DNA of 11,303 nucleotides from the NCBI GenBank assembly GCA_964358485.1, contig CAYHPY010000115.1, forward strand, positions 1 through 11,303, written 5' to 3'. Each line of letters opens with the position of its first letter. The stretch's first letter is position 1. The position numbers were made by a program, and so were the translations under genes. The stretch is from CAYHPY01 sp964358485. Its GTDB lineage: Bacteria > Elusimicrobiota > Elusimicrobia > UBA1565 > UBA9628. The notes below the pieces were generated by a model, which was not told the DNA's origin, did no database searches, and was given only the letters and a program-made list of their open reading frames with translations. Shown one piece after another: positions 1 through 5,035 of the stretch.

Positions 1-204
1 TCTCGAAGTGTTTCTGCCACTACCCTTCTAATGTGTTGAGATATCCCGGAAAACGGACCAGAGATGAAGAATGTTTGCATGGGAAAGACTCCCAGCTTGG
101 ACGGAATTGTAAATGGATCCCGGCCCAGTGGCAACTCGGCTAATTGGCTACGACCGCAAAGTGCAAGGTGCCAGAGATGCCGTTGTGGAGAACCACTTGC
201 GACA

Positions 205-231
205 GTTCGCACTTCTCCGGGAAGTACGAAT
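205..231. repeat. Imperfect inverted repeat, candidate recombinase core site
   Basis: The arms GTTCGCACTTC (205-215) and GAAGTACGAAT (221-231) are inverted copies with one mismatch (C210/A226) and one G-T pairing at the ends, around TCCGG. Core sites of tyrosine recombinases are inverted arms of about 9-13 bp around a 6-8 bp overlap. Read as 9-bp arms with a 7-bp centre, this fits, and it lies about 155 bp upstream of a tyrosine recombinase gene. I saw no second copy in the window. It could equally be an RNA hairpin. Confidence 0.3.
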
Positions 232-341
232 AGTTTAACAGCATCCTCGGGTTTCTGCCAGACCCAGATCTTTAAATCTTGATTAAAGCTCCTTGCCTGT
301 CGGCCCTGCCCTTGTTTCCTCGTCGATAAACAGAAAAGTTC

Positions 342-347
342 ATATAT
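342..347 (+). promoter_or_regulatory. TATA-like element upstream of the recombinase
   Basis: ATATAT lies in an A/T-rich patch about 43 nt before the recombinase start at 388. If it worked as an archaeal TATA box, transcription would start near 371 and give a short leader containing the GGAGG at 372-376. No bacterial -35 partner was evident. The support is weak. Confidence 0.25.
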
Positions 348-387
348 CCCGGAGAAGTCGGAAAGGGGTACGGAGGCTTCATGTTTA

Positions 388-1008
388 ATGACGCGAAGAG
401 AGAAAAAATGGGTAATTGCGCCGGCTAGATTCCTGCGTCAAGAGGAACTCCAGCGTCTTCGGAAATGCGCCAAAAGTAGGGCCACCGAAGAAAAGCAGAA
501 GTCGTGTCGGGTTGTAGAGTGTGTTGTCTTGGAGGTTGCCTTGGGATCAGGTCTTCGGGTTGCGGAAATAGCGGGTCTGGATTGCGGGGACCTCTCCCTG
601 GGCCTATCTTCCGGCACTATTCTCGTTCGGCAGGGAAAGGGGGGGAAGCGGCGGACGGTGATTATATCGGGCCGTCTGTGTAGGGTGCTAGAGAACTTTT
701 TGAGATGGAAGGGGGCCAGGGGAGAGATAGTTTCCAGCGGTTCGCCACTGATTGCTTCACCTCAAACGGCCGCCCAGATTAGTACGAGGGCTCTTCAGAA
801 GATGTTCGGGCGTCTCCTTGTCGCGTCTGGGATCGGGCACCATCGGTTCCATGACCTCAGGCACACCTATGGTAGTTATCTTCTTCGGGCGTCAGGAAAC
901 GACCTGGTCTTCGTGCGGAACCAGATGGGCCATTCGGACCTCACGACCACGGCAGTGTACTTGCATGCGTTAAACGCAGAGAAGGCCGTCAACGCTCTTT
1001 ATCGGTAA
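388..1008 (+). CDS. Tyrosine recombinase/integrase, catalytic domain only
   Basis: Site-specific DNA recombinase that would cut and rejoin DNA through a phosphotyrosine link. All active-site positions of the family are visible in the 206 residues: Arg57 in GSGLRVAEIAGL, Lys84/Lys87 in QGKGGKRR, His155-x-x-Arg158 in HDLRHT, His182 in MGHSDLTT and the nucleophile Tyr191. The protein begins right at the catalytic domain (FLRQEELQRL, residues 15-24), so the N-terminal SAM-like core-binding domain found in XerC/D and phage integrases (usually about 300 aa in total) is absent. No matching remnant is seen upstream. GGAGG at 372-376 lies 11 nt before this ATG. An out-of-frame ATG at 381 is closer to it and opens a 15-codon frame ending at 428, which could dampen translation. 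It may be the integrase of a mobile island. The family is certain; the target is unknown. Confidence 0.93.
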   Translation: MTRREKKWVIAPARFLRQEELQRLRKCAKSRATEEKQKSCRVVECVVLEVALGSGLRVAEIAGLDCGDLSLGLSSGTILVRQGKGGKRRTVIISGRLCRVLENFLRWKGARGEIVSSGSPLIASPQTAAQISTRALQKMFGRLLVASGIGHHRFHDLRHTYGSYLLRASGNDLVFVRNQMGHSDLTTTAVYLHALNAEKAVNALYR

Positions 1009-1063
1009 TCGTCATTTCCTCATCAGCACCAATTTGGTTTCGGAAGCACTCATCGAAAGAAAG

Positions 1064-1074
1064 TAAGGAGGTGA
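1064..1074 (+). promoter_or_regulatory. Perfect Shine-Dalgarno sequence
   Basis: TAAGGAGGTGA is complementary over all 11 bases to the usual bacterial 16S rRNA 3' end, and also to the archaeal form over most of its length. GGAGG ends 8 nt before the ATG at 1080, which is near-optimal spacing. This is by far the strongest ribosome binding site in the window, and it precedes a frame of only 21 codons. Confidence 0.75.
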
Positions 1075-1079
1075 TTCGC

Positions 1080-1145
1080 ATGGATGGTCCAAAGGAGAAC
1101 CCAGGAAACGGACACGGGGGCAGCAAGCCTCCGCCGAGGAAGTAG
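1080..1145 (+). CDS. Putative 21-residue Gly/Pro/Lys-rich small protein
   Basis: ATG at 1080 opens a 21-codon frame that ends in TAG at 1143-1145. The peptide starts MDGPKENPGN, has a glycine-rich middle (GHGG) and ends SKPPPRK. It is hydrophilic, basic and probably disordered, with no hydrophobic segment, so it is neither a membrane peptide nor a signal peptide. The main support is the complete Shine-Dalgarno at 1064-1074. It lies between the recombinase (ends 1008) and the cyclase (starts 1361) on the same strand and is followed by a hairpin at 1151-1170. It could be a real small protein or a leader peptide controlling something downstream. Its function is not recognised. Confidence 0.45.
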   Translation: MDGPKENPGNGHGGSKPPPRK

Positions 1146-1360
1146 GAAACGGACTGGTCAACATCAGTCCCTAATGGTGACCTAGGGCGGAGATAATACG
1201 AGTTTGCCGGGGCTCTCGAAAAAACCCTGGGGCAGTTGCGACGATCCGGGATGCGGGGAAGACCCGGATTAACCGCCGACAGGCCGAGTTCGCCGACTCT
1301 CGGAAGAAAAAAGTCGGCCACAATTTCTCTGCTCACTGACGGGGTTTCGATTGGATCAAT
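1146..1360 (+). other. Hairpin-rich intergenic stretch before the cyclase
   Basis: No gene is visible. Several inverted repeats could fold in RNA: GGACTGG/TCAGTCC at 1151-1157/1164-1170; CCGGGG/CCCTGG near 1208-1231 with an A-run in the loop; ATCCGGG/CCCGGAT at 1244-1250/1263-1269; and CCGAG/CTCGG near 1282-1301. None is followed by a U-tract, so they do not look like simple terminators. AGGAAACGGAC occurs at 1103-1113 and again at 1144-1154. The stretch could be a structured 5' leader of the cyclase mRNA or a small RNA. I could not match it to a known riboswitch class. Confidence 0.3.
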
Positions 1361-3355
1361 ATGAATCGAGGAAGGGATCGTGCCCCTCTCGTGGTCTGCC
1401 TATCCACGGCTACCTTGACCATAGTCTTATGGGCAGGTCAATTTCCCTTATTTGACTACCTAAATAATAGATGGCTTGACTTGATGTTCCAGGTCAGGGG
1501 AATGGAACACGGAGATCCCCGTATCTCAGTCGTCGCCATTGACGACTTAACTCTCAAAAGGCTCCCGGGATTCCAGGCTGCGGCTTTGGCTAAATTTCTA
1601 GTTCATTACGGAGCCCTGGTTGTTGGTTACGATGTCCTGTACTTGCATCCTCCCGCGTCTCGCCAAATGGAAAAGGACCTGATTGATGCCACGAAAGTCC
1701 TTGGGTCCCGATTCGTCCATGCGACAATGGCTGACCCGGACAATCCAAGCGAATTCTTTTTTGAGCGCCCGTTTGCCGGTCTTGCAAAGGTGACAAAATC
1801 ATTAGGAGCAGCCAACCAGCCCTTTGTAGATTCTGACGGAATGTTCAGGCGTACCTGCAATGTTATAGGCACCAAAAAGGGAAGCTCGAAAGGATGGCCC
1901 ACCGACCCGAACCCCATGCCCTTGCTTGCCGTGAAGGTTGTCTCAGAGTTCGAAAATTGGCCAATAAAGAACTATCTCAAACAAGGGAATGTTTTCATAA
2001 TCAATTTCAGGGGATCGCGCGGCCCGGAAGGCCAGGAAACCTTCGGAATCCGCAGAATTAGCGCCTGGCGCGTCATTGAGGGCAAGCTAAGGGAAGACGA
2101 GGAAAAGGCGATCCGGAACGGGGCAGTCCTTGTCGGTTACACTGCCCAGGGCGCCGGAGACTTTTTCCCAACGCCCTTTAGCCCGCGAACTCCAGGAGTC
2201 GCGATTCAAGCAGAAATCGTTGACACCATTCTCAATCGTCGAGAAATCAGAAGAATCAACCCTCTGGTGACATTGGCCCTGATCATGATGTTGACTTTCG
2301 CGGTGATTCTGGTTATCGGCCTCGGGCCAATCCAGGCAGTCTCCGCGGCGTCGTTTTTGGCCATAGCTTGGTGCTTGGCCGCCTATTTGCTCTTCCTTAA
2401 TCACACTCTGATCGACTTTTCTCAGCCACTACTCCCGTTCCTGGGCAGCTTCGGGGGGCTGTACATTCGCAAGACAAGGCATGAGGCTCAAACCAGAAAA
2501 TTCCTCAAGAAGACCTTCGGGCAGTTTGTCGCGCCGGAAGTAGTCGCAGATTTGCTTCGCAAGAAAGGGGAAGTCGAACTGGGCGGAGAGCAAAAGGAAA
2601 TGACTGTCATGTTCCTTGACATTGCCAACTTTACATCTATCTCAGAGCACCTGGATCCGAAATCTTTGATTGTGCTACTAAATCGCTATCTGTCCAGATT
2701 CAGTCAGGCGATTCATCAGCAAAAGGGGGTTGTAGACAAATATATCGGCGACTGCGTCATGGCCTTTTGGAACGCTCCTTTGGAGCAGGAGGATCATCAT
2801 GCCCGGGGTTGTTTGGCAGCCCTGGACTGTCTTGAGGCGCTAAGGCAACTAAACGCTGAGCTTGATCCAAAAATCGGGGGAAAAATCGCCGTAAGAATAG
2901 GAATAAATTCAGGGCCAATAGTTGTCGGATTGACGGGCTCAAATGAAAAGCTCCAATACACCGTCCTAGGCGATGAAGTCAATGTTGCCAGTCGTCTGGA
3001 AGGTGTCAATAAATTCTTTGGGACATGCATTCTAATCGGGGAGGAGTGCTACGCAGGCGCGCGAAAGGCAGTTGAAGGACGAGAGCTCGGTTGTGTACGG
3101 GTAGTCGGCAAGGTGGCCGCCGTCCGAGTCTATGAAGTTCTTGCTAAAAAGGGAGAACTTTCGGCTCAGTGGAAGAGCGTGCTTCCGATTTATGAGGCGG
3201 CGATCGCGCAGTTAAAGTGCGGGGATTTTGATGGGGCCACGGTCGACTTTGAAAAAGTCTTAGACACTTTCCCAGAAGATAGGCCTACGCTACTCCTTTT
3301 GGAACAAATCGCCAATCGCAAAGGGGATTGCGTATTCGAGATGGGATCGAAATGA
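1361..3355 (+). CDS. CHASE2-domain adenylate cyclase (class III), membrane-bound
   Basis: Transmembrane sensor that would make cAMP from ATP. The order over 664 residues is: N-terminal membrane helix (about 8-30); extracytoplasmic CHASE2 sensor (about 31-298, with the typical ISVVAIDDLTL and FFPTPFSPRTPGV stretches); three membrane helices (about 302-321, 324-346, 350-367); linker; class III cyclase domain (about 410-595). Catalytic residues are complete: metal-binding Asp420 (MFLDIANFT) and Asp464 (DKYIGDCV), transition-state Asn541 and Arg545 (GDEVNVASRLE). Lys460 and Thr534 (YTVLGD) are the adenine-selecting pair, so ATP rather than GTP is predicted. Residues 603-656 look like a pair of TPR-type helices, a common tail in this family. 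ATG 1361 is the first start after an in-frame stop at 1337; only a weak GGAT lies upstream. The gene ends 10 nt from the convergent 3366-3758 gene. The signal it senses is unknown. Confidence 0.93.
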   Translation: MNRGRDRAPLVVCLSTATLTIVLWAGQFPLFDYLNNRWLDLMFQVRGMEHGDPRISVVAIDDLTLKRLPGFQAAALAKFLVHYGALVVGYDVLYLHPPASRQMEKDLIDATKVLGSRFVHATMADPDNPSEFFFERPFAGLAKVTKSLGAANQPFVDSDGMFRRTCNVIGTKKGSSKGWPTDPNPMPLLAVKVVSEFENWPIKNYLKQGNVFIINFRGSRGPEGQETFGIRRISAWRVIEGKLREDEEKAIRNGAVLVGYTAQGAGDFFPTPFSPRTPGVAIQAEIVDTILNRREIRRINPLVTLALIMMLTFAVILVIGLGPIQAVSAASFLAIAWCLAAYLLFLNHTLIDFSQPLLPFLGSFGGLYIRKTRHEAQTRKFLKKTFGQFVAPEVVADLLRKKGEVELGGEQKEMTVMFLDIANFTSISEHLDPKSLIVLLNRYLSRFSQAIHQQKGVVDKYIGDCVMAFWNAPLEQEDHHARGCLAALDCLEALRQLNAELDPKIGGKIAVRIGINSGPIVVGLTGSNEKLQYTVLGDEVNVASRLEGVNKFFGTCILIGEECYAGARKAVEGRELGCVRVVGKVAAVRVYEVLAKKGELSAQWKSVLPIYEAAIAQLKCGDFDGATVDFEKVLDTFPEDRPTLLLLEQIANRKGDCVFEMGSK

Positions 3356-3365
3356 GGGCAGATTG

Positions 3366-3758
3366 TTATTTGGCAAAGCGGTCGCGGATGCGGGCCACGA
3401 GGGAGTTGTACCGGGAAAGTTTTTGAAGCGGCTTTGTCTCGATGGCCACGGCCGCAGTCGATGGTGAGGTGGGCTTCTCAGGAGTGAAGGTGTTCTTCGC
3501 CCACTGAGAGAATCGTGTCCATAGGTTCGGGGTCAATTCAGTTGTGACGGGAGATTGAGGGGGTTCTGTTGTTATTGGAGGAATTCGAATAGGTTGCGTT
3601 ATGGGTACAGATTGCGTCTCAGGAGTCGTCGTGTCGATCTTCTGCCCCGTTATCTGTTCCAGTTGACCGATCGCGGAATCGGCCGAGCCGACTGCTGCGA
3701 AAAGTATTAACAAGGCCGACGCGATGCTGACAAGCGAAAATATTTTCCCCCTTTCCAT
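3366..3758 (-). CDS. Small exported protein of unknown function, Pro/Thr-rich
   Basis: The 130-residue product starts MERGKIFSLVSIASALLILF, a clear signal peptide or membrane anchor, with likely cleavage after AAVGSADSA (near residue 29). The mature part has a short region (SAIGQLEQITGQKI), then a Thr/Pro-rich linker (about 43-75) and a basic tail (KLSRYNSLVARIRDRFAK). No known domain is recognised. It is convergent with the cyclase (10-nt gap) and divergent from hicB (97-nt gap). There is no Shine-Dalgarno before its ATG. A TATA-like box lies 26-27 nt upstream, so a leaderless mRNA is plausible. Export is well supported; the role is unknown. Confidence 0.65.
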   Translation of the reverse strand: MERGKIFSLVSIASALLILFAAVGSADSAIGQLEQITGQKIDTTTPETQSVPITQPIRIPPITTEPPQSPVTTELTPNLWTRFSQWAKNTFTPEKPTSPSTAAVAIETKPLQKLSRYNSLVARIRDRFAK

Positions 3759-3780
3759 CCCAATAAATGGGCTTGGAGGG

Positions 3781-3788
3781 TTTTAAAT
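3781..3788 (-). promoter_or_regulatory. TATA-like box for the exported-protein gene
   Basis: On the minus strand this reads ATTTAAAA, centred 26.5 nt before the ATG at 3758. This is the archaeal TATA position for a leaderless transcript. No good sigma70 -35/-10 pair is seen nearby. Confidence 0.4.
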
Positions 3789-3826
3789 CTTGCGGCCGCC
3801 CCGTGAGACTCAGGCCAAAGGTAAAA

Positions 3827-3834
3827 TATATATA
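3827..3834 (+). promoter_or_regulatory. TATA-like box for hicB
   Basis: TATATATA within AAAATATATATAG is centred 25.5 nt before the hicB ATG (3856). A short AAGG at 3848-3851 could be a weak ribosome binding site, but the spacing fits a transcript that starts at or next to the ATG. It shares the 97-bp divergent region with the box at 3781-3788; a GCGGCCGC palindrome (3792-3799) lies between them. Confidence 0.45.
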
Positions 3835-3855
3835 GTCGGATAGCCATAAGGTCTG

Positions 3856-4095
3856 ATGAAATCCTTTACCGCTTTTCTCCACAAAGAAGAGGATATGTAC
3901 ATTGCTGAATGTCCAGAGGTTGGGACGGCCAGCCAAGGCCAAACCATCGAGGACGCGATTGCCAATCTCAGAGAGGCGACCGAGCTTTATCTTGAAGAAT
4001 TCCCGCTAAAAGAACCCTCTCAATCATTATTCACTGTTTTTGAGGTGGCAGCACATGGCAAGCCTAAGAAAGTTGTCGGGTCAGCAAGTCGCTAA
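3856..4095 (+). CDS. hicB: HicB-family antitoxin
   Basis: 79-residue protein with the partial RNase H-like fold typical of HicB: MKSFTAFLHKEEDMYIAECP, then GTASQGQTIEDAIANLREAT and ELYLEEF. Such proteins bind and neutralise HicA. The sequence ends soon after this domain, and I see no ribbon-helix-helix or HTH DNA-binding segment at the C-terminus, so autorepression of the usual kind is doubtful. It lies upstream of hicA, the reverse of the E. coli hicAB order but common elsewhere. Its last 41 nt overlap hicA and contain hicA's ribosome binding site, so the two are translationally linked. Toxin-antitoxin pairs like this often sit on mobile islands. Confidence 0.85.
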   Translation: MKSFTAFLHKEEDMYIAECPEVGTASQGQTIEDAIANLREATELYLEEFPLKEPSQSLFTVFEVAAHGKPKKVVGSASR

Positions 4096-4285
4096 GATTC
4101 TATGCAACAGGTTCCGATTCTCAGTAAGCGGGAGAACTGGCAGTCATGTGAGGCTCAGCAAAATGGGCCCAAGCGGAAAGGTCGGCTGCGTAGTGCCCAT
4201 GCATCCCGAACTTAAGCTACCCACTCTCAAAAGCATTCTGAAGCAGGCCCGGGTCGAAGTCGAAGAGTTTGTGAAGCACCTGTAG
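4055..4285 (+). CDS. hicA: HicA-family mRNA interferase toxin
   Basis: The product is 76 residues. It has the dsRBD-like HicA fold: KLSGQQVAKIL (6-16), then RTGSHVRLSK with the catalytic His31 in the conserved G-S-H, and a C-terminal LKLPTLKSILKQARVEVEEF helix region. HicA cleaves mRNA and tmRNA and blocks growth unless bound by HicB. I chose ATG 4055 over the TTG at 4040: GAGGTGG (4042-4048) sits 6 nt before it, and the protein then starts MASLRKLSG as HicA proteins do. The toxin looks intact, with normal length and the histidine present. Confidence 0.88.
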   Translation: MASLRKLSGQQVAKILCNRFRFSVSGRTGSHVRLSKMGPSGKVGCVVPMHPELKLPTLKSILKQARVEVEEFVKHL

Positions 4286-4292
4286 ATTGGCT

Positions 4293-4315
4293 GTTGCCAG
4301 CCGGCGCCTGGCGGC
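4293..4315 (+). other. Hairpin after hicA
   Basis: GTTGCCAG (4293-4300) can pair with CTGGCGGC (4308-4315), with two G-U pairs, around a 7-nt loop, just after the hicA stop. There is no U-tract, so it is a poor intrinsic terminator. It could mark the transcript end or be an operator-like repeat upstream of the next gene. Confidence 0.25.
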
Positions 4316-4334
4316 GCGCGTTGCAGGACGAAGC

Positions 4335-4342
4335 TTTATAAA
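4335..4342 (+). promoter_or_regulatory. TATA box for the TrmB-like gene
   Basis: TTTATAAA is centred 25.5 nt before ATG 4364, and the spacer ends in a pyrimidine-rich stretch (CCCTCTTCTTTTC) with no Shine-Dalgarno. This is the best archaeal-type leaderless promoter in the window. A bacterial -10 reading fails because the nearest -35-like hexamer (TTGCAG, 4321) is much too close. Confidence 0.5.
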
Positions 4343-4363
4343 CCCGAGCGCCCTCTTCTTTTC

Positions 4364-4717
4364 ATGGAAGACGTGAGAAAAATTCTTGAAGAAAATGGGC
4401 TGAGTCGGAACGAGGTCAAAGTCTACTTGGCGTGTGTCAACCTTGGCCCTTCAATGACAGCTGAGATCAGAAAGAAGACAGCGCTGCCGGAGTCAACCGC
4501 AAAGGACAACCTGGGATTCCTGATGAAGAAAGGACTGGTCAACCGAACATTTCTTAAAAACAAGAATCGAAATCAGTATTCAGCCGAAGATCCGCAAAGG
4601 CTGGCTGACCAGCTAAAGCAACAGCTCGCAAGAACCCAGAGTATCCTCCCGGGGCTCAGGGCTCTAAAGGGTTCTGGCCGTAAACATATTAAGAATTCAC
4701 GCCCCGTGCTTGTATAA
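4364..4717 (+). CDS. Short TrmB-like winged-helix transcription regulator
   Basis: 117 residues. The first 75 or so form a TrmB/MarR-type winged helix: ILEENGLSRNEVKVYLACV (helix 1), then TAEIRKKTALPESTAKDNLG (helix-turn-helix, about 32-51), FLMKKGLVNRTFL (turn into the wing) and NQYSAEDP. A basic amphipathic helix follows (about 78-95). Full-length TrmB proteins are usually about 250-350 aa with a C-terminal sugar-binding domain; here that domain is absent and the protein ends in a basic tail, so it is probably a DNA binder without its own ligand domain. TrmB-type regulators are best known in archaea but also occur in bacteria. The start rests on the first ATG and the TATA spacing; there is no ribosome binding site. 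Confidence 0.75.
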   Translation: MEDVRKILEENGLSRNEVKVYLACVNLGPSMTAEIRKKTALPESTAKDNLGFLMKKGLVNRTFLKNKNRNQYSAEDPQRLADQLKQQLARTQSILPGLRALKGSGRKHIKNSRPVLV

Positions 4718-4726
4718 AGGGAAGCA

Positions 4727-4751
4727 CTCGCTTGAGGGGTTTCAAGTGGAG
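4727..4751 (+). terminator. Possible terminator after the TrmB-like gene
   Basis: CTCGCTTGA (4727-4735) pairs with TCAAGTGGAG (4742-4751) with one bulged G, around a GGGGTT loop, 10 nt after the stop. A T-rich but interrupted stretch follows (about 4759-4780: AATTTATTCTAATTCAATTC). It is weak as a bacterial intrinsic terminator but acceptable as an archaeal T-rich one. Confidence 0.3.
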
Positions 4752-4856
4752 CTCACTCGAAATTTATTCTAATTCAATTCTCTCCGCCACTGGGCTGAAG
4801 CCGACGCAATGGGCCTTTGGGCCCAAACCAATCTGGGCCTTTCGGGCAGTTTCCCC

Positions 4857-4885
4857 TTGACAATCTTCGATGCCGGGGGTACAAT
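4857..4885 (+). promoter_or_regulatory. Consensus sigma70 promoter for the giant gene
   Basis: TTGACA (4857-4862), a 17-bp spacer and TACAAT (4880-4885): six of six and five of six consensus bases at ideal spacing. The predicted start is near 4892, leaving a leader of about 144 nt before the GTG at 5036. It is the only strong bacterial promoter seen in the window. Confidence 0.65.
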
Positions 4886-4950
4886 CGCCGGGAAGTCTTT
4901 TCTGCGACTACCTTTGCCGAGGGGGTGGGCGTTGGCATTGCCGAGATCAT

Positions 4951-4964
4951 GCGATAAGTATCGC
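4951..4964. repeat. Perfect palindrome in the giant gene's leader
   Basis: GCGATA and TATCGC flank AG, a 6-bp inverted repeat about 60 nt downstream of the predicted start of transcription. It may be an operator for a dimeric regulator. As RNA, the loop is too tight for the full stem. Confidence 0.3.
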
Positions 4965-5035
4965 CATTCGACCTGGCGTCACGGAGACTTTTCTCCGCTC
5001 GCCGGGAATCTGAAAGCGACCGTCACCTTCCAGCC

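Larger units (their letters stand above)
1..387. other. Region without a convincing gene, upstream of the recombinase
   Basis: No reading frame here looks like a protein of known family. A 72-codon frame at 64-282 is rich in Ser, Arg and Gly, with Cys-x2-Cys-x-Cys at its centre, but it has no ribosome binding site. A 41-codon frame at 113-238 has more protein-like composition but only a weak GGA upstream. The stretch holds an imperfect inverted repeat (205-231), a short direct repeat (41-53 and 344-356) and a TATA-like element near 342-347. It may be the flank or remnant of the element carrying the recombinase. Confidence 0.4.
4718..5035. other. Boundary region between the two composition zones
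   Basis: Gene-free stretch of 318 bases. In order it holds a hairpin with a T-rich tail (4727-4780), two copies of GGGCCTTT followed by GGGC (from 4811 and 4835, each able to fold back), a sigma70 promoter (4857-4885) and a leader of about 144 nt with the palindrome GCGATAagTATCGC (4951-4964) and the hairpin CGGAG/CTCCG (4982-4997). A 77-codon frame at 4809-5042 starts inside the repeats and has no ribosome binding site; I do not regard it as a gene. Base composition changes across this region. Confidence 0.5.

Noticed and set aside
113..238. 41-codon frame with protein-like composition (RLIGYDRKVQGARDAVVENH)
   Set aside because: Too short to judge, with only a weak GGA upstream. It covers the inverted repeat at 205-231. 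It might be a remnant of a larger gene, but I cannot show it.
64..282. 72-codon frame with a Cys-x2-Cys-x-Cys cluster
   Set aside because: No ribosome binding site or promoter at proper spacing, low-complexity composition, and no recognisable zinc-binding domain.
989..1336. Minus-strand frame of 115 codons between recombinase and cyclase
   Set aside because: No ribosome binding site and no family features. It overlaps the recombinase end and runs opposite the well-supported small ORF.
4892..5035. Cyclic di-GMP or other known riboswitch in the giant gene's leader
   Set aside because: The conserved bases of the GEMM and cobalamin classes could not be found; only simple hairpins are seen.
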